Assembly (NCBI GenBank): GCA_034359265.1
Contig: CP136890.1
Coordinates: 54,305,501 to 54,369,500 of the forward strand
Reading direction: 5' to 3'
DNA: 64,000 bases
Source of the DNA: Canna indica
Lineage: Eukaryota; Streptophyta; Magnoliopsida; Zingiberales; Cannaceae
This document shows positions 25,701 to 37,700 of this stretch, piece by piece. How positions within the stretch are numbered: position 1 is the first letter of the stretch; every line of letters begins with the position of its first letter. A model generated the notes under the pieces. That model did not search any database. It had not been told where the DNA came from and saw nothing but the letters and a program-made list of their open reading frames with translations. Made by a program: the position numbers and the translations under genes.

Positions 25701-28700
25701 TCCATTTTCTAATTCATGTGCTAGTGGGACCCAATATAATTGTTGCAATTCTGTCTTTTTCCTCCTTACTAGCTGAGAGCCATTTTATTGATCTCATGTA
25801 CTTATTTTGTTGACATTATGTACGAGGAAGTTTTTAGTAGTTAATAAATATAAAGGCTTATAAATTGGTCTAGGCAACCTGGAATAGAATAAGGTTTTTC
25901 CTCTTTCCCTAACCTCTCCCCTCTGGCTTTAGCATCAAATGGTAACAAAGTGGCTCTTTTCTTCTCTCCTCCCCTAGTTCTTTCATCTATCATGCTACTC
26001 TCTTCAATTTATCTCTTCTTCCTACCTCTTTCTTTCCTCCACTCTTCCTCTCATTCATTATTCTAAGTTTCTAACAATAAATATCACCAGCATGAAATGA
26101 TCGTAACTTCAGGGAAGTCAATTACACAGTTCAATCACTCAGCAGAACATACATCACAACTAGAAAATCCATGCGAGTACTTGATACTGAAAAATGCACA
26201 TGCAGTAAGTATGGCAGACAAAGCTACTATCCAATTAGATGAACACCAACTTAGAACTGTTCAAAGGTGGGATATTGCTCATTGTAACAATCTTACATTG
26301 GTCATTGTAACAATCTTAAGGGTAGATTACTTGGAAATTCAACTTGAGAAACAATCATAAACTACATAAAATAAGGCACCTCAGTTTTGCTTGGAGGGAA
26401 TATGTGAAGTCGACGAAGCCGTTGAGGATACTTCAACTTGGCTTCATAATTTTCTCTTTCTCTACCAATTGTAGAATGTGATGATGTAGTTTGCTTTGGA
26501 CAGCTAACAGGAGAAAGACTGTAAGACTTTCCAGAAACCAACTGCTCTTCAAATGATAGATGGGGTCTTGGAACTGGGAAAATATCAGAGTAACAGAACA
26601 TAATGAAACACCAATAAGTGAGCAACATAACTACCAAAGTAAAGAAAATGTTCAGTTATAAATGAAGAGCAAACAGAAATACATGTAAACAGAAACAAGC
26701 TCTATATGAAAAAAGAACTACCAAAATCAAAAGTAAATAGAAACCACTACAACTAACAAGAAAATGAAGATAGTTCTGGGTACATTATGTCAAGAGGACA
26801 AGTAAAATACATGTAAACAAAGCATACCGCTATCCACCTTCCATCCACTAGTAGCAAGAGCTTGTACACGGTCCCATAAATCTTCTACAAAATCCTGAAG
26901 AAACATCAACCAATATTGCTATCAAACAATTGATTATCGTTTTATTATGTGTTTAGGATTTTAGGAAGAAACACAACTCAAAAATATGATATGAGAAGAA
27001 CCTTGACCAGTATAATAATGACTATTTGAATTTATAAGAATAACAGTTTTGATTGGACCATTAAATACAGACCATTATTTACAGTTTCAGCCAGGGAACA
27101 GTATCAGACCATTTGATAAAGTGTCTACTATATCTATCTTTTGCTAATTTTACAACTACTACCAAACAGTGTAGATTGTAAATTGCCCAATATGCTTTTA
27201 CATACCAAGCCAAACGTGTCAGAACCAAATTGAACAGAACTTAAATCCTTGAAACAACATTCTAGAACTTTACCATTTAAATAACTAAAAGCTTCTACAC
27301 AGAAAGATATCAAATTATAAACCATGGACTAAAATATCCTGCTCAGCATGAACACATAAAATTCAAGAGCAAACAGATTCTAAAGCTGCTCGGTATAGTC
27401 TTTCTACCAACTGGTATGACTGAAAAAAGTTGGTATTTTATGGGTTATAGGCCAATATAAGGTTCTTACAACTTACATTTCTTATTATACCCCAGTTTAG
27501 TCCCACGTTGGGAGTATATTGGATGTTGTGTTGGCTTATAAGGCTTGATGAGTGTTATCATCAACTTCAACTTAGGCATTTTAATTAGGCCAATAGGATG
27601 GCCAATGAAGTTGATGAGTCAGTTATCCCATCAAGCGGGTTGTAACAAATGGTATCAGAGCAGCACCTAGTTTTAGGCATAGTGAGGGAGCCTACGTGAG
27701 AAAGAGCTGTCCGAGTGATGGGGTGTGGAGCCACTACTAGGCTAGGCCTCACATGCCGCCGACTTGGATGTGACTCTGGACGCTGTGTTAGACTCGAGTT
27801 GGGTCTTGACGAGGACGTCAAGACATAAGTGGGGGAGATTGTAATACCCCAGTTTAGTCCCACATTGGGAGTATATTGGATGTTGTGTTGGCTTATAAGG
27901 CTTGATGGGTGTACTATCATCAATTTCAGCATTTTAATTAGGCCAATAGGTTGGCCTATGAAGTTGATGAGTCGGTTATCCCATCAAGCGGGTTGTAACA
28001 TTTCTTCATTCATACACATGTTTTTAAGGTAGAGCATTGAACAGCAACTACCGAGTGTTCGTTTATGAAAATATACTATGGACAGGACATAAGTCATGTC
28101 CGGGCACACTATAGCAAGGCTATTTTCATGTTGCTCCAAATAGGATTAACAAGGCCCTGTTACTTTTGTATAAGGCTATAAATTACTACAATACCCTTGA
28201 TTTCTCGAATACTTATTTTTTCACCCAACACTTATCACGAAAGTTCCGACAACTTTCGTGGCTGTGTGGCGACAAATCTCTGTATGTTCTTTGATCTCCT
28301 CGCCTATCACTATGCATGTAGCGCCATTGACATCGACGCACAACCAGGGAGGTTGCAGTGTCCATGCTCCATGCTGTACGACTAGGCCACTAGGGAGGCC
28401 GCAACGGCGAGGATGCGGCATTGTCGACCTATGACTTCCTTAGCCACAACTAACGGCCTTCTGGCCAAGTAGCGTCAATGTCTTGCAACTTCCATGGCCA
28501 CAACCACACAACCTCCTAGTCACATAGCATCGACGCTCAAGACCTTCCTAATAATATGATTCATAACCCATACCATTATCCTAATTTTGAATACAAAAAC
28601 AAGTTAATGGAATAAAATTAAAATTTCTATTTGAAATTTTTCGATTGAACTAGAGTTTGGACACAATATATGTGATTCAATAATCCAATTACATATTAAA

Positions 28701-31700
28701 ATTTTAGCATTTCTTATTTTCTATGATATTATATATGTTGCTATATTTATTAACCATGAAGTAGGTTGATAAATCCCAGATCTGCAACATATTAGTTAAT
28801 TGATCTACTTATCATATAATTGTAATAGAATATATTAATCGAATTATTTAATTATTGTCATGTACAACCTTATATTATATTGACTAGTCTTCTATTAAGA
28901 GGGTGATAAACAGTTTGCGAAACCAATGAACCCTTAAAGTTCATCCCGAAATTGAAATTATGTAGAAATGACGTTGATGGCTTAAAAAAGCCTGCATGGC
29001 AGCACTTCAATTGATTGGAGAACGGCATCATTCACAATGTAATCATTGCTCAAGGTGGAAGGATTACTCAATTGAAACAACATTTGGCCGAAGGATATCC
29101 CAATGTGTCCAAATGCCCAAATGCACCCTTGGAAGTCCAAAAGTTTTTCAAGTTGTTGCTCGACAACAACCAAGAGCAATGAGTTCAAAATACTAAACAA
29201 AAAACAAAGTTTGCTTGAAGAGCTACTAAAGATGCGTACTACGACCACTTTCAGGACTGTGGTGATGATGTTAAGGACCAAAGCTTGCGGCTGCAATTCA
29301 TACTTATTTAGAGCAAGCAACATTCGAGCAAGATCGCCAGTACTATTCAAGAGATCATTTTGAGTATGGCAACAATGATGGCACCAACATCGGCTCCAAC
29401 AAATGAACAAGAGCGGTTTCACTCCCTCCGATCCTTATATTGGCTAAAGCTCTAGCATGAGAGCACTTCATATACAAAGCCAAAGAGGCATTCGGAGCTT
29501 TTTTTCTTCCCTCGGTTCCAGCGTAGGAGGTTTCTATGAATGTTTTCGAGATCTTGATCCCAGGGTTTTTCCATCCTAAACATCGAAGCAACCATGTAGC
29601 TATACTTGGAACACCAAGAAGTGAGAATTGAGGAGAGCAATCTCCAAATGGTTCCACTTCAATTGCATTCCACCAAATGCAGCGAACAATCCGTATTATT
29701 GAACTATGGTATCAACCATCCAAAAGGTGAGTCCAAGTATTACCCTCCAACTCCTTATGAAATTTCTAGTTCATATCATGATGCTGAGGTCGACAATATT
29801 CGACAATGGATCAAGAGTTTTAATAGACAATATAAGCAATATGATTGCATGTTGATGTGTGATAGCTGGACCAGTTGCAACAAGGTGTATCAAACATTTT
29901 TAAATGCCTCGGATCACTATCATAGTGCATTCTACATCTTGAAGTTGATGAAAGATGTTATCGAGAAGATTAGTCCTAAAAACATAGTCTAAATCATCAT
30001 CAAAAGGGGCACCAAGTTCAAAATGATAGATCAGCTAATTAAATATGACTATTCTCATATTTTTTTAACTTTATGTACAGCGCATTGTTTAGATTCGATG
30101 ATGCAGGATATCGATAATCTGCCTAAGGTGAAGCTGACGATTAAAAAAAGAACACTCGAATTATTTCTAATCACACATGAGTGCATGCTCTTATGAAGAA
30201 ATTTACTTATGGTAAAATTTAAGATTTTGTTAATGAAAATGGTAGACACAATATTGGCTAGAATTGATCTTGAGTTGCGACAACCCCTGATTCTCTAGGG
30301 CCAACAAAGTGGCACCTTAAAGACGTAATGTCAATTCTGGCGTCAAACAACCCACTTGGGTCATCTAGGCGAGATTCTTTGACCAAGAGCAACTAAATTA
30401 CATTAAAGTCTCTTAAACAAAAAAAAAGATCGATTTAAAGACAACGTCTATGAGCGCAAAATGGTCTTCGTCCAAGTATGCAATAAGATCTGATGGGTAA
30501 TATATTGTAAAGCACCTGCTTAACCATTGACTCTAGGATTGTGTCGATGCGGTAGAACCATTGTATGTGATTGTATAAATGGTGGACATGGAAACAAGTC
30601 ACACATTGGTTTTGTCTACCACTAATTTCCCCAAGCGAAAGAAGAATCAAGGTCTTGACTGTGTAAAACAAATATAAACCCTTGATATCAGTAGGATACT
30701 CAAATATGCCAAGACATACACTAGGCTGGTAATAACTTAGTTAAAGTCCCACATTGGTTTAAAATATGGTCAAGATAGCATTTAAATAGTTTGAGCAATC
30801 CTCTTTTCATGAGCTAGCTTTTGGGGTGGAGTTAAGCCCACTAATTTCTTAATATGGTATCAGAGCCTATCCTGTGGTTGATATTGTGTCACCCGCATAT
30901 GTCCAGTCCTACAAACTCCACGCTCCAGAAGTTCAATCCTAAGTGTGAGGGGGTGGGTTAAAGTACCACATTGGTTAAAAATACGATCAAGATAGCCTTT
31001 AAATAGTTTGGGCAATTCTCTCCTCATGAGCTAGCTTCAGAGGGGGGTAGAGTTAGACCCACTAATTTCTTAACATTGTTTTATTTATTTATTTGTTCAT
31101 TTATTTTAAAGTTATTTAATTGTTATCCTAAAGTAATTATTGTCTTCTAGATTATTATTTAAATCTCACATACTAGTGCTAATACACAATTGGTACCGCG
31201 AACGAGACACTATTATATGATCTTCATAAGGTCATCGTGTGTATGTCTATGGCAAAAGCAGAAGCTTCGATTGTCATTTCGAAAACAAGACATTTCCAAG
31301 ATGCTTATGACAACTTCAATTATTCTTTCGCAATCGATAGTCGGATACACTATGGATCCAAGTATATAATTTTTTTTACGTTATTTATTAGTTCAAAGTC
31401 TTATTTAATTTTTATGTATGTAGTTGAATGGTAGTTGTAATTCAGCTCCGACACTCCAAATCTTGTAAGCATTATTGTAGGAATCCTCTCTCAAACTACT
31501 TCGTCAAGTGGATGGGGGAAGAATTGATCCACCTTCACACTCATACAACCGTCTATATACGCTCACTTAGAGAAGCTAATATATGACCACTACAATTTAC
31601 GACTTTGGATGCGGGTTTTTTAAACAGATTGATGGATTGGTTTAGCGCCATGAAAAATGATCAACCACTTGAATGAAGTAGAGGATCCACCCCGACCTTC

Positions 31701-34700
31701 AAGATTCTTATTCAAAGCAATCTAGTCAGAAGACCAAGAAGGCCAAGAAGGTATGCAAGAAGATACGAAGAGCCAAAGAATTAGGAGGGAAATGAACTTT
31801 ATTCACTCATAACAAGCGTGTTAGCAGTCGAGAGCCCAATCTGATGCGTCGGCATCCCAGACTCGCTCCTAATTCCAACCAAGCAAGAAGAATAAGTTCG
31901 CACCATCACCATCAACGATTGCAAAAGCCAAAGGGAAAAGAACCATAAATCCTTTTGATACTCTTATTGAAGAAGAGGCCTTTGTCCATAATAGCAATAG
32001 CAAAGAAGATGGGCATGATGACTACGATGGAGGTAATACAGCCAGCCAAAGGTCCAGCAACACTAGCACCTATAGGATTTTAGATGAATGAGCTATACTT
32101 CAATCATTCCACACGAAATGAAGACCACAACAACCGGGGAGGAGAACCATCAAAGTGTACGAAAAGAGGGTGAAAAGAAGCAAAAATTCAAACGACCAAC
32201 AACATTGCACGGCTACCATCATGATACGATGAGTAGCTTGCAAGATGTCGATTCTGATATTTTTAGTAATGCCATTGCTACCTCCTACTCTGAGGATGGG
32301 GAAGCCTTTGAAAAATATAAAGAGCAAAGAAAGAGGCCAACAAGAAAGGGATTAGTGAGGCCCGAGGTAAATCCTTAGCTGATTTGTATCAAAAGCTAGG
32401 GACAAGAGAAGGGGAGAAGGAAATATACAAGCTTGCAAGGCTAAGAGAAAAGACGGAATGACCTGGATGGAGTTAAGTGCATCAAAGATGAGTATCAACA
32501 AGTCTTGACACGAGATGTGGAGATCAAAGAGTAAGGTTGTTCACGGGTCGGGTCGGGTCGGATTGGGTCGGTCAGGTCGGGTTTGGAAGAAAAATCGGTC
32601 CAACCCGACGAACAAGTAATCGGGTCAGGTCGGGTCAAGTCGGGTCAGGTCGATTTTGAAGGTAAAAAAATCTGAACCCGACCCGACTCGTCCCATCCCA
32701 AATCGGGTCGGGTAGTCGGGTTACCCGTTAACAAAATGAATATAAAAAGTTTTCAAAAAAATTAAAACTCGAGAAGACAGGGCGACGTCTCGAGAAGACA
32801 CAGCCCTTGTCTTCTCGAGACAAATTTTAATTTTTTTTAATATATTTTTAAAAAAATAAAAATTTAAAAATATCGAGTCATCGGGTCAGGTCTCGAATCA
32901 TCGGGTTCCAAATATTAAAACCCGAGACCCACCCCAATTATGGTCGGGTTTGATTAAATTGAACTCGGCCCGATTACCCAACCCGACCCGGCTCGATTGG
33001 TTCGGGTCGGGTCGGATTCTTTAGTTCATTGGGTCGACCCGATCACCCGGCCCAATGAACACCCCTATCAAAGAGAGATTGAGAAGATATTTTGATCATT
33101 TATTCAATCCAGGACATAAGATGACTTTAAGATCATGATGCATCTACGATAAATAGAAACCATAGCTACACAGATGAAAGCTAGGAAAACCTATGGCTCA
33201 AATGCTATCTATCAAGCTATTCAACTCTATCCTAAGAGAGGGAAAAATGACAAACGATTGAAGAAAGAACATTTTGGTTCCTATATATAAAAATAAAGGG
33301 GATATTCAAAATTGTAACAACTATCGTGGCATTAAACTAATGAATCATGCGATGAAACTTTGGGAAATGGTAATAGAACATCACCTTAGGGACATTACAA
33401 AATGTTGGAGAACTAATTCGATTTTACAGCCGGCGGATCTACAACAGAAGCTATATTTTTATGAAGGTGCTTGATGGAGATCTTTAGAGAAAAGAGGAAG
33501 GATCTCCATGTGGAAAAGTTTTGTGGTGGACATTGAAGAAGAAAGGTATTCATGTTAAATATATAAATGTTATTAAGGATACGTACGAAGGAGGCATTGC
33601 AAGTGTAAGAGCAAGGGGAGGACTTACGGATAAGTTTCTTATAATAATGTTTACACCAAGGTTCGGCCTTGAGCCCATACTTGTTTACTCTAGTAATGGA
33701 TGAATTGACTAGTAATATACAAGATGATATCTCATGATGTATGTTGTTTGCAAATGATATTGTATTAGTTAAAGAGACAAGAGGAGTTGACCATAAAGTT
33801 AGAAGTGTAGAGAAACATCCTTGAAAGCAAAAGTAAAGCTAAGGAAAAGTAAGACGAAATATATGAACCATATTTAGTCTAAGTAAGAGGGATGGAGGGA
33901 ATGTGAGTTTAGGTGATGTAGTAGTGCCGAAGTGTAGTCATTTTAAATATTTAGACTTTATTATTCCAAATGATGGAATGATAGATGAAGCTGTAACCTA
34001 TAGAATCAAAGCATGATGGTAGAAATAGAGAAGTGTCACAAGTGTACTATGCAACAAGAAGATAGCTAACAAAATGAAGGAAAAGTTTTATAACACAACG
34101 GTTAGATCAGAGAGCGAGCGTTGGGCAACTAAAGCTCAACATGTACACAAATGTATGAGTGGCTATACAAGATTAGATAAGATTAGGGTCTTGTTTGGTT
34201 GACATGGGAAGTAACTTTCTGCAGAAAATTATAATTCTCATGAATTAACTTTCTATGAGTATTTCCCGGAAAGTACCTAAAAAGTATTTGATTGAGAATA
34301 AGTTAATTCATAGGAAGTGTAACTTCCCATCTACAACATGTTTGGTTAACATGAGTACTTCCTAGGAAGTACATATAAAATGACCAATATACCCTTCTTT
34401 TATAAATTAATAATTTAATTTATATGTATTATTATATATATATAAATAAATTTTATTTGTATATTAATATTGTAATATACATATATAATATAATATAATT
34501 TTTTGCATATATAGTTAATATAATGTATACTTTATTATATAGAAAAAATAATTTTTATTTGTGATTAATATGAAAAATTATATATTTTGCTAAAAAATTA
34601 AATTAAAATAAATATATGAAGAATGTAAGAATTATCTAATCTCATAATATTGACAACATAAATTATATATAAATTCCACATTAAATGCAAATGTGGGGTC

Positions 34701-37700
34701 AATATTGACTTTTTCTTTCAAATATATTGAAGGAAGTACAACTTACCTAGGCCCTCCTAGGTAAGTTACTTCTTGTGTTTTGCAGAAAGTTGCACTTACT
34801 GAGGAAGTCGTACTTCCTGCAAAATGCAAGAAGTGTGTCAACCAACCAAGAGGTCTTTTGGCTATTTCCTGTGAAGTGCAACTTCCTGTAGGAAATTGTG
34901 TCAACCAAACGACGCCTAGAAACGAATACATCCGACAAAAGGTACATGTAGCACCGGAGACAATAAGAAAATGTCGATAAGTGGTTCATACATGTGCTAC
35001 GAAGACCCCATGTGCCTCGGTTCAAAAATGTGAGTGTAGTAGTACAAGGTAAGGTAGAAAGAAGGGTAGAGGTCAGCCTAAGATCTAGTGAATACAAATA
35101 GTGTCTAAGGATCTACATTTACTAAATAAGTAAATTCGAGGCAGATCTAGCCTTAGGCAGAGAACTCATATAGCCAACCCTATCTAGTATAAGATTAAGG
35201 CTTAGATATTGTTGCTATTGTTACCTCCTACTCATTTGCGTAGCATGGAAATAGAAACTAAAAGCATGATACGACATGAAATGAATCAGGGAAACATTAA
35301 TTTTAAAAGAAATAAGACACAAAAACATTGAATATATTAATATATTTTTATAATTAATATAATATGAATAATTTATAAAAATATCAAAAAAAAAGTTTCA
35401 AAATTTTTATCGTTAATGGGATGTGGTTTCTAAGAAGATAAAGGTTAAGAGCAACATTATTGATTCAAATGGTGGGAAGAAGTGCTTGTGTTGGGGAAGA
35501 AAAAATCAGGAGCATATTATAGATTGCAAGAAAAATGATGCATATTACAATTTTTTTTAGAAAATACAACTCTCTTCTGTTTCATTAAAGTATTTGGTTG
35601 TTTTCATAGATCACTCGAGGTCTTCGTGCTTCATGACTCGGGGACAAGGGTTTTGGCTCCCACAAAAAAAAGTGTGATACCAATATGGTATTCTCAATAA
35701 CAAAACATTATGACTTAAGATATTTTTCAAATGTAGGCATGTAGGCTTTGCAGACCTATGGAATCAATCTTGGTCATGTTGGATCCATCGAGATGCCTAC
35801 CTTTTTTGACGAACCTCACTCTTCTATATTTTAGATATAAATTTGTATTTTTTTTCATTGTAACTTGAAGATTTGAATCATCTACCATGGTTGAAAAGCT
35901 ATTATGCTCTATTAGTGCAATATGTGTGCTTGTTATAATTTTAATCAATTATCATTTAAAATTATGCTTTTGGAGATTAAAATTATATTGAGCTTAAACT
36001 TTAAAAAGAAAAGGTAAAAACGGATATAGGCCAATACGAGCCAATGTGTTCGTACAGCGCGATACTAGCATCACTCAATTCGAAAATTTTATACCAGTAT
36101 GAGGTTTTAAACCATGACTTTACAAATATAATATTTTTAAATGTAGACAGCATAAGCATAAGTATACGATATACACTATAGATAATAATCTACTAGGCTC
36201 GTATACATTTTTTTAAATCTCAATTTTTACTCCCTTAAACTCTACTATCTCAAGTCTTAGTGATCTTCTTAAATTTATACTTAGATTATTTTATAAATTC
36301 AAACTTCAATTCGAGTCAAGTGTAGAGTTATTGTGGAAAGCTAAAGCCCCATCTTCATTGATAATCTCTTTAAATTCATTGAATATTTTAGATAAATATT
36401 TGCTTATTTTTCCTCAATGCAATCTAACTATTCCTTGGATTTATTTGTATTTAACCAATATGCAAACCATGATCATATTTTAGTTACCAAGCAATTAATC
36501 TCAAAGAAGTGGTTGGTGGCCCATTTGCTATGCCTTGCAATTCCTATAGATTTATATAAACACAGATGCCAAGCCATCCCGTTAACATTTTTGAGATAGA
36601 TGCCTGCTCTTTTTAATATCATATTAGCAAGCAAATTAAAAAATGTAGTTAGGGATTGATAAAATATAAACATAAAAGATTAACCAATCGAAACAAAAAT
36701 TTGCAATTAAAGGCTTGCTCGTCTTATTTTGTCCAAATTCCACTTGAATGTCCCCATGACTTTGTAATCATATTAATCTCAAATTCTTTATGATCGATTA
36801 GCAAGAAGCTAATATCAAACATGCAATTCAATGGAGCATCTTCTACGTATACATTTTCTAAACAACCATATAAATGATGCTCCATTGAGACCATGTTTTT
36901 GTATTAATTGCTTGTTTTTACATTATTTTATTCTGCCTCTATTTTTACATTAAATTTAACCTAAAACTAACTATTTTTTATTTCTTAGGTAAAACAATCC
37001 TTGAAGGAATCAACATGAAAAGAGGGGCTGATTTCTCGCATAGTCGACCTAGACGGCATGGATTAGTGTCAATCTATACTATGTCATAATGGTGGTTAAC
37101 AAGTATCATTTGAACCTGGATTGCTGACCACATTGGACAGACTTTAATGCTACGAACTACATGGATAAGTCAAGGCACTAGGGCTGAGCATCGGGCGGGT
37201 CGGGTCAATACCCGACCCGACCCGATCGGGTATTAATCCGAAAATTTCAAAAATTTTACACCCGACCCGACCTGATTTTTTAATCAGGGCCCGACCCGAA
37301 TAATCCGAAAAAATCGGGCCCCGACCCGATTAACCCGAATTCGGTTTAGAAAAATAAAAAATAATAAAATTCATCTTGGAAATGGTGTTAAAAAGGGTGA
37401 ACAATTGTATTAAAAATTTAAAAGTATACTCTACTAGGACTTGAACTCAAGACCTCCTAAACTTTATCTCTAACCTTCTAACCACAAAGGCAACACCATC
37501 TTTTATCAATACATGTAACATAAATATTTATTTAACTTAAAATCGGGACGGGTTAAACAAGGTTTTCACCCGAACCCAACCCGAAATAGTAAATGAATTT
37601 TTTTAAAAAGTAACCCCCGACCCGATATTACCAGAATAACCCAACCCGAAATGAATTTTTGGGTCGGTTTTTTCGAGTTTTTCGGGTCGGACCGGATTTT

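Larger units (their letters stand above)
28975..32290 (+). pseudogene. hAT-2 transposase pseudogene
   Basis: Plus-strand fragments parallel hAT-1 block by block. The BED-like region has GGRITQLKQHLAEG near 29055 and CPNAPLEVQKF near 29117. The core spans 29700-30060 (LMCDSWTS, KDVIEKI) and continues to about 30480. After the TRIM-like insertion come FQDAYDNFNYSFAID (about 31297), the dimerisation region from about 31425, and GYHHDTMSSLQDV at about 32214, which matches YHHDMMSSLQEV in hAT-1. It has many stops and frame changes, more than hAT-1. Confidence 0.82.
32310..35150 (+). pseudogene. LINE reverse transcriptase pseudogene, interrupted twice
   Basis: Upstream of the first MITE is a helical linker typical of plant LINEs (SLADLYQKLGTREGEKEIYK near 32360). 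A region just before RT follows (KCIKDEYQQVL). After the MITE come the RT blocks: VPIYKNKGDIQNCNNYRGI at about 33277-33333 and MWWTLKKKGIHVKYI near 33521. A decayed block where GLHQGSALSPYLF would be lies near 33660 (GLEPILVYSS), and a decayed FADD region near 33750 (FANDIVL). The 3' part (MSGYTRLDKI before, RNEYIRQKV after the second element) is the C-terminal region. Stops and frame changes are throughout. Confidence 0.85.
32291..35216 (+). mobile_element. 5'-truncated LINE inserted in the hAT-2 transposase relic
   Basis: The insertion is bounded by a 17-bp duplication with one mismatch and ends in a TTG-repeat-like tail (GATATTGTTGCTATTG), as some plant LINEs do. It contains the C-terminal half of a LINE reverse transcriptase. 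It has itself received a hAT-type MITE (32532-33067) and a second TIR element (34197-34916). Confidence 0.9.
28006..36116 (+). mobile_element. Decayed hAT element (hAT-2), invaded by TRIM and LINE
   Basis: Its coding relic is the same family as hAT-1. The right end near 36101-36116 reads GAGGTTTTAAACCATG, matching the right terminus of hAT-1 (GGTATTTTAAACCATG). Subterminal DNA (GGCCAATACGAGCCAATG, about 36029) and a leader with TATAAGGCTATAAATTA near 28172 resemble the hAT-1 ends only loosely. The left terminus was not found: a CATGG at 27323 is possible, but no 8-bp duplication matches it. Bases 28006-28970 are noncoding leader. Confidence 0.65.

Noticed and set aside
27323..27345. CATGGACTAAAATATCC as the left terminus of hAT-2
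   Set aside because: Resembles the hAT-1 end, but the flanking 8-mer TTATAAAC does not match ACTTTACA at the right end, so left as unproven.
27585..27932. 115-codon minus-strand frame
   Set aside because: Runs antisense through the TRIM LTRs and primer site; explained by the TRIM.
33274..33703. Two short frames as separate small genes
   Set aside because: Both are pieces of the LINE reverse transcriptase relic (RT blocks in order).
35480..35530. CCHC-like knuckle string
   Set aside because: Cys/His spacing does not fit the gag knuckle and no gag or protease follows.
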